Part shown: piece by piece, positions 1-8,094 of the stretch
Layout: each line of letters begins with the position of its first letter
Numbering within the stretch: the first letter of the stretch is position 1
Assembly: GCA_014376435.1 (NCBI GenBank)
Contig: JACMRL010000033.1
Location: 62,001 to 126,000 of the forward strand
DNA: 64,000 nucleotides
Direction: 5' to 3'
Source: Bdellovibrio sp.
GTDB taxonomy: Bacteria > Bdellovibrionota > Bdellovibrionia > Bdellovibrionales > Bdellovibrionaceae
Notes under the pieces: generated by a model
What the model was told of the DNA's origin: nothing
The model's database searches: none
What the model saw: the letters and a program-made list of their open reading frames with translations, nothing else
Program-made: the position numbers and the translations under genes

Positions 1-102
1 ATCGCCTTTACAGGATGTCAGCCTATTCTCGTTTAGTATTCATCTTGAAGGCCTAGTAATTGAAATGTGTTTCTTGTGTACAAATTTATCCGAGGAGAAT
101 TT

Positions 103-1656
103 ATGCGGCTTTCTATCTTAACGGCAGTTTTTACTGCACTTACTTTGTCACTTTCTTTGCGGGCTAAGGCCGATAAACTGATGATTTTAGATAGCGTGCA
201 AGACACCATGCAGGCGCGTGTTGATTTAATTAAAGAAGCAAAACACACCATTGACGTTCAGTATTTTACAGTAGAACACGACACTTTATCAGTAGCCGGT
301 TTAGCTTTAATTAAAGAAGCAGCCCGCCGAGGGGTTAATATACGCATTATTGTCGATTCTATGCATAACTTGATGACCCGTGAATTAATGTCAGCGTTTC
401 TTGATAATTTAAAACCGGCAGCGCTTAAAAATATTGAAATTCGCGAGTTTAACCAATTTAATTTATTCCGTCCGTTTTGTTACACTCGCCGTATGCATGA
501 TAAAGCTCTGATCATTGATAATGAATATTTAATTGTAGGAGATCGGAACGTGGGTAATGGTTATTACAACGGCGATAAAATTAAAGACGGCAAAGCCAAC
601 ATTATCGGAGAAACTCGAGGACTTCCTATCTACCAAGGCGTCGATGCGCTTATTCAAGGATCAACGGCTGCTTCACTTGCTACAAAATATTTCTCTGCAC
701 GTTGGGATTCGAACGCAGTGAAACCGGTCAGACTTTACGAATATTCTCAAGATGCATTATCCGCGGGATACTGTTTTCTTAAAGCAGGTGAAGGATCAAA
801 TTCAGACTGCGATCAACGCCAAAGCTTTAATATTTCGGTTGTAAAAAGCGAAATGATTCGTTTGGAAAAAGCGCTGACAAGTATCAACAACGAAAAATTA
901 GTGAAACTTAATCAGGCTAAAACTTGGTTTAACGAGGCGATCGATATCGATGCGGTGGAGTACTTACATGATAAAGTAGGTGAAAAGAAACTTTGCGACG
1001 GTAAAGATGAAACCGATAATATTGGATCGCGGCTTTACAAAGCAATCGAAGAGAATACTACAAACGATGTAATTATCATGACACCTTACTTAGTCGCAAC
1101 ACCGGAAATGGAAAACTTAGTTAAAACTTTAGTCACGAAAGGTATTCAGGTGCGCTTCGTAACCAATTCGAAAGCTTCAAATGATGTACCTTCAGCACAC
1201 GCTGGTTATTTGAAAACTCGTCAAAAATTGCTAGATCAGGGTGCTACCATTTATGAATATGAAAAATTGGATAGCGCCCTGAATACCATCCACACTCTTC
1301 ATGCAAAAGTTGTATTGATTGATACGAACGGTTCTGCTGAAAAATCAAAAATTTTTATCGGATCATATAATTGGGATCCCCGCAGTCAAAACCTAAATAG
1401 CGAGGTCGGAATTTTAGCGACCGTAAGAGGCAAGAAGGATGTTCCGACTTTGCAGGTACGTAAACGCATGGCAGATATCTTAAGATCAACGACTTGGATC
1501 ACTAAAGACAACGCTTCAGACAAAATTATTGCAACTAAATACTCTGATGATGTTGATATTAATAAAATGCTTGATGAGCGTTCTAAAGCTGTCGACAGCT
1601 GGACCGGTTTGCTGAACAACAAATTATTCGGTCAATTCTTAGAAGGACAATTATAA
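103..1656 (+). CDS. Exported phospholipase D-fold protein (two HKD motifs), first of a tandem pair
   Basis: Member of the phospholipase D/cardiolipin synthase superfamily, whose enzymes hydrolyse or transfer phosphodiesters through two HxKxxxxD motifs. Both motifs are visible: HDKALIID with H at residue 132, followed by GDRN, and HAKVVLID with H at residue 400, followed by GSYNWDPRSQN. The protein (517 aa) begins with a hydrophobic export signal ending near AKA-D, so it should act in the periplasm or beyond. The ATG at 103 follows a GAGGAG ribosome-binding site; an upstream in-frame ATG at 67 lacks one and would bury the signal peptide. Three bases separate it from a paralogue, and the two are probably co-transcribed. 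The substrate (own lipid, prey lipid or nucleic acid) cannot be read from sequence. Cardiolipin-synthase-like lipid chemistry is the usual role of secreted relatives. Confidence 0.88.
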   Translation: MRLSILTAVFTALTLSLSLRAKADKLMILDSVQDTMQARVDLIKEAKHTIDVQYFTVEHDTLSVAGLALIKEAARRGVNIRIIVDSMHNLMTRELMSAFLDNLKPAALKNIEIREFNQFNLFRPFCYTRRMHDKALIIDNEYLIVGDRNVGNGYYNGDKIKDGKANIIGETRGLPIYQGVDALIQGSTAASLATKYFSARWDSNAVKPVRLYEYSQDALSAGYCFLKAGEGSNSDCDQRQSFNISVVKSEMIRLEKALTSINNEKLVKLNQAKTWFNEAIDIDAVEYLHDKVGEKKLCDGKDETDNIGSRLYKAIEENTTNDVIIMTPYLVATPEMENLVKTLVTKGIQVRFVTNSKASNDVPSAHAGYLKTRQKLLDQGATIYEYEKLDSALNTIHTLHAKVVLIDTNGSAEKSKIFIGSYNWDPRSQNLNSEVGILATVRGKKDVPTLQVRKRMADILRSTTWITKDNASDKIIATKYSDDVDINKMLDERSKAVDSWTGLLNNKLFGQFLEGQL

Positions 1657-1659
1657 TTT

Positions 1660-3126
1660 ATGCGCAATTCAATCCTGGGTCTTTTATGTTTACTAGCTTT
1701 ACCCGCTTGGGCCGACAAAGTCGTACTTCTACAAGATGCAATAAAATCTTCGCAGGCCCGCGCTGATTTTATCACGACCGCAAAAAATGAGATTACGGCG
1801 CAGTATTTTACGATTGATAATGACCATGCGTCTTTAGTGACTTTATCTTTATTAAAAGATGCCGCCAAACGCGGTGTACAAGTTAGACTTATCGTCGATT
1901 CTATGAACAATTTTATTACACGCGAGACCGTGGCGGCGCTCGTTTCAAGTTTAGAGCCTGAAAAAGCAAAATTTTTTCAAATTCGAGTTTACAACCGCTT
2001 TAATTTATTTCGCCCTTTTTGTTATACGAAGCGTATGCACGATAAGGGTTTAATCATTGATGGTAATACAATGATTAGCGGTGGGCGTAATATTGCCAAC
2101 GGCTATTTTCAATTATTAAATAGAAATGAATCAGGAAAACTTTTGCCCGTCTTTGAAGATACGGATATCTTAGTAACCGAAAGCGATTCTATTCAAATGG
2201 CAAAAAAGTACTTTTATGACCTTTGGAACTCAAATATGGTTAGTCCAATAGAGCTTTATGAGTTTTCTGCAAAATCGCTTAACCAAATAAGTTGCTCCGA
2301 TCGTGATAACTTTCATGGTTGTCAGCAGAACCGTGAATTTAATGTGAAGCGTGTTCAAGAAGAAGAAAATAAATTCACTGAAGTGCTTGAACAATTTCAC
2401 AATAATACTTTGGGCTTGGCCCGAGCTGGTGCAAGTATAAATTGGCAATCAAAGTCAATCGAAATTGGAAAGATTCAATTTTTGCATGACGAAATCGAAA
2501 CTAATTTATGTAAAGAGAACAAGGCTGAAAATAATATTGCCTCGCAACTTTACGACGTGATCAGAAAAAAAGCCCAAGTTTCGGTGACTATCGTAACTCC
2601 GTACTTGGTGGTGACGCCGGAACAGAAAGAATTATTTCAAACTTTAATCGATCGCAACGTGCACGTTCGAATTATTACAAATTCACGAAGCTCAAATGAT
2701 GTTCCATTTGCACAAGCCGGTGCCGAACTAACCGTTCCCGAAATTGTTGCCATGGGTGTAGATGTTTTAGAGTTCCGTGGACCAGACACCTTACATGCAA
2801 AAATGGTATTAATTGATCGTAAAATTGTTTTTATCGGATCATTCAACTGGGATTTTCGAAGTCAAAACCTGAATCGTGAAGTCGGTGTGGTTTTTGAACT
2901 TCCGGCAGACAATAAAAATGAATTCACTTACGATTTAATGCAGAAATTCAATCTGATCGTGAAAAAAACTAATATTTTGCGGTTAGATAACAAAAAAATA
3001 AAACTAGCAGAATTAACAGATGAGGAAATCGATGAGCTTACTTTACAAAATGAACATCGCGCTTCTAAAAATGATACCCACAAGAGTATCATAAAGATGT
3101 TCCCGAGTATAATAAAACAATTTTAA
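1660..3126 (+). CDS. Exported phospholipase D-fold protein, second of a tandem pair
   Basis: Paralogue of the gene just upstream, alignable along its whole length (shared FNLFRPFCYT, MHDK, SSNDVP, NWD.RSQNLN). It has a clean signal peptide (MRNSILGLLCLLALPAWA, then DK) and both catalytic motifs: HDKGLIID with H127, followed by GGRN, and HAKMVLID with H379, followed by GSFNWD. At 488 aa it is a little shorter than its neighbour. An AGAAGGA ribosome-binding site lies inside the end of the upstream gene, and the intergenic gap is 3 nt, so translational coupling is likely. Its stop overlaps the stop of the convergent MOSC gene by 4 nt. The tandem arrangement points to local gene duplication with divergence. 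Both copies keep all catalytic residues, so neither looks degenerate. Confidence 0.88.
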   Translation: MRNSILGLLCLLALPAWADKVVLLQDAIKSSQARADFITTAKNEITAQYFTIDNDHASLVTLSLLKDAAKRGVQVRLIVDSMNNFITRETVAALVSSLEPEKAKFFQIRVYNRFNLFRPFCYTKRMHDKGLIIDGNTMISGGRNIANGYFQLLNRNESGKLLPVFEDTDILVTESDSIQMAKKYFYDLWNSNMVSPIELYEFSAKSLNQISCSDRDNFHGCQQNREFNVKRVQEEENKFTEVLEQFHNNTLGLARAGASINWQSKSIEIGKIQFLHDEIETNLCKENKAENNIASQLYDVIRKKAQVSVTIVTPYLVVTPEQKELFQTLIDRNVHVRIITNSRSSNDVPFAQAGAELTVPEIVAMGVDVLEFRGPDTLHAKMVLIDRKIVFIGSFNWDFRSQNLNREVGVVFELPADNKNEFTYDLMQKFNLIVKKTNILRLDNKKIKLAELTDEEIDELTLQNEHRASKNDTHKSIIKMFPSIIKQF

Positions 3127-3935
3127 AGAATTTGTACTTTGTCGTTTAAACGAATTGTACCTAAATTTTGCGGAGTTAAATTTAAACCGAAAGTCACTTT
3201 AGAGCCTTCGACTTGATGAGTGTTCGCTAAAATTTTTAAAATATTTTTTGAAGTAACTTTTCCATTTTCAACATCTTGGGTAATCACCACACAACGAGTG
3301 CAAAGCCTGGGGTTCTGCAAAGTGATCTCACCCGCTTTAATCTTTTCAAATTTATCTTCTGCATAGGCTGGTAGCCCACTGATAATGATATTACTACGAA
3401 ATCTTTCAATATGTATGGGCGCTAAACCCTGGGCGTTTAAATGCGTATTTAACTCTTTCAACGAATCTTCACTGGTTAATAAAACTGGGCGCGAATCCGC
3501 AAACTTCACTTGCTTAACCGCTGCCGTACCGGCCGCACCTAAATCGCGAAAGCTTTGTTTTTGATAACGTACCAATTTTACCGTCTTGCATAAAAAATCT
3601 GATAGTGCTTCATTAATATCTTTTGTAGCCACTCCGACTAAAAATGAATCTTTCCAAACGGTGACCGTTTCGATTTGCTCTGATTCAATTCGTGTATCAA
3701 TTAAAATTTTATTGTTACCTAAGTACAAATGCAAAAACGGCCCCTGTAAAGCCGTTTTGATTTGCGAGAGTTCAGCCACGTTCCGTAAAGTTAAAAAATT
3801 ATTATCTTGATCGACGATCATCCATTCACGGTCGTGCATTGGTCCCGTGGGACCAATCTGCATTTCTTTAACCGCAACGCCACGGCACGATTTTACGGGG
3901 TATATCCACAACCCTGAAACAGTTGCCGGGCTCAT
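3123..3935 (-). CDS. MOSC domain protein (YcbX/mARC-like)
   Basis: Has the N-terminal MOSC barrel signature (SGLWIYPVKSCRGV, then a GPMHDREWMIVD segment) and a C-terminal MOSC domain with RFRSNIIISG and NPRLCTRCVVITQD. In mARC/YcbX relatives the conserved Cys of this last motif ligates the molybdenum cofactor sulfur. Here the cysteines fall near residues 212 and 215 of 270. No C-terminal 2Fe-2S ferredoxin domain follows, unlike E. coli YcbX, so electrons must come from a partner. Family members reduce N-hydroxylated compounds. I choose the ATG at 3935; a TTG at 3938 directly abuts the stop of the upstream deoxyhypusine-synthase-like gene, so the two are almost certainly one transcript. A metabolic link between them is not evident. 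Confidence 0.85.
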   Translation of the reverse strand: MSPATVSGLWIYPVKSCRGVAVKEMQIGPTGPMHDREWMIVDQDNNFLTLRNVAELSQIKTALQGPFLHLYLGNNKILIDTRIESEQIETVTVWKDSFLVGVATKDINEALSDFLCKTVKLVRYQKQSFRDLGAAGTAAVKQVKFADSRPVLLTSEDSLKELNTHLNAQGLAPIHIERFRSNIIISGLPAYAEDKFEKIKAGEITLQNPRLCTRCVVITQDVENGKVTSKNILKILANTHQVEGSKVTFGLNLTPQNLGTIRLNDKVQIL

Positions 3936-3938
3936 CAA

Positions 3939-4907
3939 TTACATTCCCATGATGTAGTAAAACATCAACGGCGCAACGATCGAAGCATCGCTTTCCACGA
4001 TAAACTTTGGTGTATCAATCGCAAGTTTTCCCCAAGTGATTTTCTCATTCGGAACGGCACCAGAGTAGGAACCATAAGAAGTCGTTGAATCCGATATCTG
4101 ACAGAAATAACTCCACAACGGAACATGATCATGACCTAAATCTTGCGACAACATCGGCACCACGCAAATTGGGAAATCACCAGCGATACCGCCACCGATT
4201 TGAAAAAAACCGACTTTATATTTTGTCGCCGTTTTCATATACCAGTCAGCCCAGTAAATCATGTAGTCGATACCTGATTTTACGGTGCGTGAACTTTTGA
4301 TATCACCCTTGATTACGTGACCAGCAAAGATATTACCCGTCGTAGAATCTTCCCAACCTGGAACAATGATTGGAATATTTTTTTCAGCAGCTGCTAACAA
4401 CCAAGAATTTTTTGGATCAATTTGGTAGTACTGCTTGAGCTGGCCAGAAAGTAAGATTTTGTACATGAACTCATGTGGGAAGTAGCTTTTGCCTTCGGTC
4501 TCGGCCGCTTGCCATTCTTTTAAAATTGCTTTTTCAATACGACGGATCGCCTCTTCTTCAGGGATGCAAGTATCGGTTACGCGGTTTAAGTGGCGCTCTA
4601 AAAGTTTTTGCTCATCTTCCGGAGTTAAATCACGGTAGTTAGGAATACGAACGTAATGGTCATGGGCCACGAGATTATAAATATCTTCTTCTAAGTTTGC
4701 ACCCGTGCAAGAGATCGCGTGAACCTTATCTTGACGAATCATTTCCGCTAAAGAAAGACCTAGTTCTGCCGAACTCATCGCGCCCGCTAGGGTCACTAAC
4801 ATCTTCCCGCCTTGATCCATAAGGTCTTTGTAACCTTTAGCTCCGTCTCTTAAAGCAGCCGCATTGAAATGGCGATAGTGGTGGTCGATAAACTGTGTAA
4901 TATTCAT
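3939..4907 (-). CDS. Deoxyhypusine synthase-family protein
   Basis: 322-aa member of the deoxyhypusine synthase family, NAD-dependent enzymes that transfer the aminobutyl group of spermidine. Recognisable blocks are LVTLAGAMSSAELG near the N terminus, ISCTGANLEEDIYN, GGGIAGDFPICVVPML, and a C-terminal WGKL at residues 292-295 followed by a DAS motif. Lys294 aligns with the catalytic Lys of the eukaryotic enzyme (WGKI). Bacteria lack eIF5A, so the true acceptor is probably a small amine (homospermidine-type chemistry) or an unknown protein; that is inference. A strong GGGGG stretch precedes the ATG. It is followed immediately by the MOSC gene. Upstream, a 93-nt gap contains a small inverted repeat (AACCTT at 4961-4966, AAGGTT at 4973-4978). 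Confidence 0.88.
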   Translation of the reverse strand: MNITQFIDHHYRHFNAAALRDGAKGYKDLMDQGGKMLVTLAGAMSSAELGLSLAEMIRQDKVHAISCTGANLEEDIYNLVAHDHYVRIPNYRDLTPEDEQKLLERHLNRVTDTCIPEEEAIRRIEKAILKEWQAAETEGKSYFPHEFMYKILLSGQLKQYYQIDPKNSWLLAAAEKNIPIIVPGWEDSTTGNIFAGHVIKGDIKSSRTVKSGIDYMIYWADWYMKTATKYKVGFFQIGGGIAGDFPICVVPMLSQDLGHDHVPLWSYFCQISDSTTSYGSYSGAVPNEKITWGKLAIDTPKFIVESDASIVAPLMFYYIMGM

Positions 4908-5000
4908 AAGTTGCCCCCGAAAGTGGATGTGAAATTTGAATTGGAAACGTACTGCGATTTAACCTTACTGACAAGGTTTATACGACTAACAATCGTCCGA

Positions 5001-6053
5001 TTAAGACTTCACTCCACATACGGCTTTCGATAAAAACCCTGCTTCGCTTTGCACGTTTTTTAAGCCCGCATCGGCCAGCAAAGCCTCCATTGGGTTTTGA
5101 ACGTAGTTCTTGTAAAAAGGCTCATGAAAATCTAACGGAAACTGCTTCAACGCCCACTGAAATTCTTTATCATCATTCTTCTGAATCGAATCCACTAAGC
5201 CTAAAAAACCACCGCTTTTCAGAAAATCAAAGCCTTCGGCCAAGACTTCTTGGCGAATATTCATCGGCAGCTCATGAAATAAAAAACAGGAAACAACGGC
5301 ATCAAAAGTACCCTCTTTGAAAGGTAGGTTTTCGGCGGCGCCCTGAACGAAATTAATATTTTTAAACTCTTTTAATTGCTCGCGCGCTTTCGCTAAATAA
5401 ATCGGGCTTAGATCAACGCAAGTTATTTTCGCCTTCGGAAATGCCAAAGCTAAAAATCGCGAGAATCTTCCCGTGCCGCTAGCCACCTCTAAAAATTGCA
5501 AACCTTCGCCTTGAGATCCCTGAAAGTGCACCTTCATAAAAGGCAATAGCAACCTTCTCATCGCATCGGCGGCGCCGCTAAATAAAATCTCTACCTGATG
5601 CTCGTATAGTTCGGCCGAAATCTTACTTAAGTAACCACCCGTTTGATAATGGAAATTTCTTTTATAATATTCGGGAACATCTTCTAAATATTCGGCCGCT
5701 TCTTCAAAAAACTTATCCGATACTTTTTCCTTACGGCGCTTCGACGCTTGAAAAGCATCACGCAAAACCTGTGGGTATCTCATCGCATGTTTAATTGGAT
5801 TTTCTGGATACAAAACCTTTATCGGATAGATTTCATTTTTAATATTTTCTAAATCTTTTTCATGCAGTTGTTTGATCTTCTGCAAAGCTTCTTTGATGTG
5901 ATTTTTAAACTCAGGCGGCGCTTCCCGCTTTTTACCAGTGGCTAAAAAATCCATCCACGGTAATAAATAACCTTGTAGCGCAAATTGACCCGTGCGCGCT
6001 AATGAGTAATACAGACCCGCTTTATTGAATAAGTTTTTCTTGAGTGTTTCCAT
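5001..6053 (-). CDS. Class I SAM-dependent methyltransferase
   Basis: The C-terminal half carries a canonical Rossmann methyltransferase: motif I LEVASGTGRFSR near residue 190, an acidic CVDLSP (motif II), AAENLPFKEGTFDAVVS and FLFHELP (motifs III-IV). The N-terminal ~165 residues are charged and helical with no family I recognise; the FLATGKKREAPPEF region may bind substrate. The substrate is unknown; the motif pattern is that of small-molecule or lipid-type methyltransferases (Methyltransf_11/25) rather than rRNA or DNA enzymes. The gene overlaps the end of a possible 43-aa membrane ORF by 32 nt and lies downstream of tcdA on the same strand. The start has no convincing ribosome-binding site, consistent with coupled translation. 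Confidence 0.82.
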   Translation of the reverse strand: METLKKNLFNKAGLYYSLARTGQFALQGYLLPWMDFLATGKKREAPPEFKNHIKEALQKIKQLHEKDLENIKNEIYPIKVLYPENPIKHAMRYPQVLRDAFQASKRRKEKVSDKFFEEAAEYLEDVPEYYKRNFHYQTGGYLSKISAELYEHQVEILFSGAADAMRRLLLPFMKVHFQGSQGEGLQFLEVASGTGRFSRFLALAFPKAKITCVDLSPIYLAKAREQLKEFKNINFVQGAAENLPFKEGTFDAVVSCFLFHELPMNIRQEVLAEGFDFLKSGGFLGLVDSIQKNDDKEFQWALKQFPLDFHEPFYKNYVQNPMEALLADAGLKNVQSEAGFLSKAVCGVKS

Positions 6054-6153
6054 ATTTTCTTACTTTATACCAATGGTATAAAGTAAGCGAGATCATTGTG
6101 ATCCCGGCAATAAATATACACAGCGCAAGACCAAAAAAGATAATTAAACTCAT
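6022..6153 (-). CDS. Possible small single-pass membrane protein (43 aa)
   Basis: A short frame between tcdA and the methyltransferase on the same strand. It begins MSLIIFFGLALCIFIAG, runs as one hydrophobic helix of about 25 residues, then a Tyr/Trp/Lys-rich juxtamembrane stretch (LYHWYKVRKYGN), and stops at 6022. The ATG lies 2 nt from the tcdA stop, with a GGTG about 8 nt upstream as a modest ribosome-binding site. The 3' end overlaps the methyltransferase start in another frame. It fills an otherwise empty gap and has the hydrophobic-then-basic layout of genuine small membrane proteins, but there is no homology evidence. It also contains a perfect inverted repeat at DNA level (6060-6086). 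Confidence 0.4.
   Translation of the reverse strand: MSLIIFFGLALCIFIAGITMISLTLYHWYKVRKYGNTQEKLIQ
6060..6086. repeat. Perfect inverted repeat, 12-bp arms, 3-nt loop
   Basis: TTACTTTATACC (6060-6071) and GGTATAAAGTAA (6075-6086) are exact reverse complements separated by AAT. It sits inside the possible 43-aa ORF and just 7 nt upstream of the methyltransferase start on the minus strand. As RNA it would form a stable hairpin immediately before that start codon. There is no T-run, so it is not an ordinary intrinsic terminator. It could be an operator, a translational control hairpin, or a by-product of coding sequence. Confidence 0.6.
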
Positions 6154-6154
6154 C

Positions 6155-7051
6155 CTAATTCACCGCTTCGGGGCCGGCTACAGCCACCGACGTAGATTTC
6201 ATGATGTCACGCACCACCCATGATACCATCGCTAAACCAAAAGCCCCGGTTACAAAGCTAGCCGTTCCGTAGATCACCGAACGATGTAAACAAGAATGTG
6301 GATCAAATTCACCCTGTGGGCAAACGCATTTGAAGCCTTCACCCAAATCATATTTTAATTCGACGGGCTCCATCGGCTCTTCATCGGAGAATACGCATGG
6401 AACATCAAAAAGACCTTTACGTGGAAAATTATATTCTTGGCGTAGAATTTTACGTAGCGAATGCGCCAAAGGGTCCATCACCGTTTGCGCTAAATCAGTA
6501 ATGCGCACGCGAGTCGGATCAATCTTTGCCGAAGCTCCGCAGCTAGTGATTACTTTAATATTATTTTCGCGGCAGGCATTTAATAAAAATGTTTTCGCCG
6601 TGATATTATCAATCGCATCTAAAATATAATCAGGCTTCATCGCTAAAATCTCCGCGGCGGTATCTTTATTAAAAAATACGGGCATCGCATTGATTTTGGC
6701 CTGTGGATTAATTTTTTTCAAACGTTCGCCCATCACGATCGCTTTCTTCTGTCCGACTAAACCCTGTAAGGCATGTAACTGACGGTTTGCATTGGTAATG
6801 CAAATTTCATCGTGATCGATAATTGTAATTTGACCAACACCCGAACGAGCTAAAGATTCGGCCGCCCAAGAACCCACCCCACCCAAACCAATAATCATCA
6901 CGTGCGAACCAAAAAGATTCTTCATCGTCTCATCACCAACTAGGCGACCCATACGGTCGAAGCGGCGGTGTAAGGTATAGTTGTTTTCGGGTATTACAAA
7001 ATTAGAGACCGGATTAGAAATTGGCGTAGCTGGTGTTTGGGTATTTTGCAT
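6155..7051 (-). CDS. tcdA: tRNA threonylcarbamoyladenosine dehydratase (TcdA/CsdL)
   Basis: ThiF/E1-like adenylating enzyme that cyclises t6A37 of tRNA to ct6A using ATP. It shows the nucleotide-binding GLGGVGSWAAESLARSGVG, the acidic IIDHDEICITNANRQ, and late Cys residues around CVCPQGE typical of TcdA. The hydrophobic C-terminal helix (SFVTGAFGLAMVSWVV) is also a TcdA feature. The frame is open further upstream, but an ATG at 7051 gives 298 aa and leaves a 22-nt gap to tatD instead of an overlap. The protein then begins with a flexible ~20-residue leader before NYTLHRRFDRMGRL. It probably lies in one leftward operon with tatD upstream and the small ORF and methyltransferase downstream. Confidence 0.88.
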   Translation of the reverse strand: MQNTQTPATPISNPVSNFVIPENNYTLHRRFDRMGRLVGDETMKNLFGSHVMIIGLGGVGSWAAESLARSGVGQITIIDHDEICITNANRQLHALQGLVGQKKAIVMGERLKKINPQAKINAMPVFFNKDTAAEILAMKPDYILDAIDNITAKTFLLNACRENNIKVITSCGASAKIDPTRVRITDLAQTVMDPLAHSLRKILRQEYNFPRKGLFDVPCVFSDEEPMEPVELKYDLGEGFKCVCPQGEFDPHSCLHRSVIYGTASFVTGAFGLAMVSWVVRDIMKSTSVAVAGPEAVN

Positions 7052-7073
7052 GGCTAGAGATATAACAGACAGT

Positions 7074-7859
7074 TTAAATCCTGAAAAGCCTTTTAAAGTT
7101 GGCTGTGCTGGTTTCAAGCACGTCAAAAGCGCTTAGGTTTCTTATAAGACCAATTTTCTCCGCAATGATCATTAAAGAGCTAGAATCGTTATCACCGCTC
7201 CAGTTTTCGGGTACCTGATCCGGAGAGTCCGATTCCAGTAGTAAATACTCCATGGGAATTTTTTTGATGCAATCATGCAGCTTACGGTTCTTCTCAAAAG
7301 TGACTGCACCGCTCACTGAAATGTGAAAACCTTTATCAATATATTTTTTAGCGACTTCGTAACTGCCGTTAAATGCGTGCACGAAACCTTTTCGCTCGGG
7401 CGCGTCCCACAGATCAAAAATCTGAATCGCTTTATCATGCGCTTGCACAATATGAAGAACCATCGGCTTTTCGAAAGCCTTGGCTAACTCGATTTGATTT
7501 TCGAACATTTCAATCTGCAGAGTTTGAGATTCTTTCATAATATGCGGGCGAAAGTCTAAACCCGCTTCACCCAAAGCCATCGCGGCCGGTAATAATTGTG
7601 CTAATTGATCTAGAGCTGCTTCGCAGTCTTCATATTCATGGTCACTTACAAAATAAGGATGCAGCCCAAAACATAAACCGAAATTTTTCGGATATTTATT
7701 TTTAAGTGTGATTTGGTTTTGCCACTCGGTCGGATTAATTCCGCCCAATAGAAAAAAATCGATATTTCTATCTAGTGCTTTTTGCAAAAGCTGTTCAAAT
7801 TCAGGCTTCTCAAAAAGTCTAGGATCAGACCAATGCGAGTGAGAGTCGATATATTTCAT
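7074..7859 (-). CDS. TatD-family metal-dependent hydrolase (deoxyribonuclease type)
   Basis: TIM-barrel amidohydrolase-type nuclease. Metal ligands appear as DSHSHWSD at the N terminus, GLHPYF, the Glu of ALGEAGLDFRP, MVLHIVQAHDKA, GFVHAFNGS and the terminal Asp of LLLESDSPDQVP. About 261 aa, the normal length for TatD/YcfH/YjjV proteins, which process 3' ends of DNA or RNA in repair. The start is set at the ATG of MKYIDSHSH; a GTG two codons earlier is possible. It is the first gene of the leftward tatD-tcdA run, with its promoter in the gene-free region to the right. Confidence 0.87.
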   Translation of the reverse strand: MKYIDSHSHWSDPRLFEKPEFEQLLQKALDRNIDFFLLGGINPTEWQNQITLKNKYPKNFGLCFGLHPYFVSDHEYEDCEAALDQLAQLLPAAMALGEAGLDFRPHIMKESQTLQIEMFENQIELAKAFEKPMVLHIVQAHDKAIQIFDLWDAPERKGFVHAFNGSYEVAKKYIDKGFHISVSGAVTFEKNRKLHDCIKKIPMEYLLLESDSPDQVPENWSGDNDSSSLMIIAEKIGLIRNLSAFDVLETSTANFKRLFRI

Positions 7860-7957
7860 GCGCACAAGATATAATGTTTTCTAAAGCTTTCCAATAGATA
7901 TAAAAGTAAATCAAAGGCTCAGCGCCATATCGTTATAAAAGACAAACTCGACCTTGG

Positions 7958-8002
7958 TTTTAAAGTTGAAAAACATTTGTACACGTAGAAGCAACTTTAA
8001 AA
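7958..8002. repeat. Inverted repeat, perfect 11-bp arms
   Basis: TTTTAAAGTTG (7958-7968) and CAACTTTAAAA (7992-8002) are exact reverse complements around a 23-nt spacer. They lie in the intergenic region that must hold the leftward tatD promoter and are immediately followed by a second inverted repeat. AT-rich arms without a G/C stem fit an operator or a cruciform-prone element better than a terminator. Confidence 0.55.
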
Positions 8003-8037
8003 TAGTTCTAAAAAGGCTTTAATTACTTTAAGAACTA
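8003..8037. repeat. Inverted repeat, perfect 7-bp arms
   Basis: TAGTTCT (8003-8009) and AGAACTA (8031-8037), separated by 21 nt, directly adjoin the preceding inverted repeat. A further partial copy of the half-site occurs as ATTCTTAAAATAA just downstream. Spacing of about two helical turns between half-sites fits a dimeric regulator site, but the region is AT-rich and chance is not excluded. Confidence 0.4.
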
Positions 8038-8059
8038 TAAAAATAATTCTTAAAATAAC

Positions 8060-8088
8060 TTGAGCTTTTTGTACAGTCTTCCGATAGC
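8060..8088 (+). promoter_or_regulatory. Candidate sigma-70-type promoter for the structured RNA
   Basis: TTGAGC (8060-8065) as a -35 hexamer, an exact 17-nt spacer, then GATAGC (8083-8088) as a weak -10. Initiation would fall near 8095, just ahead of a structured segment that ends in an intrinsic terminator. The -10 match is poor, so the call rests mainly on its position. Confidence 0.4.
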
Positions 8089-8094
8089 TTACCT

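Noticed and set aside
1-102. Segment before the first gene
   Set aside because: No coding frame, RNA or repeat could be supported; likely just the upstream region of the first PLD gene.
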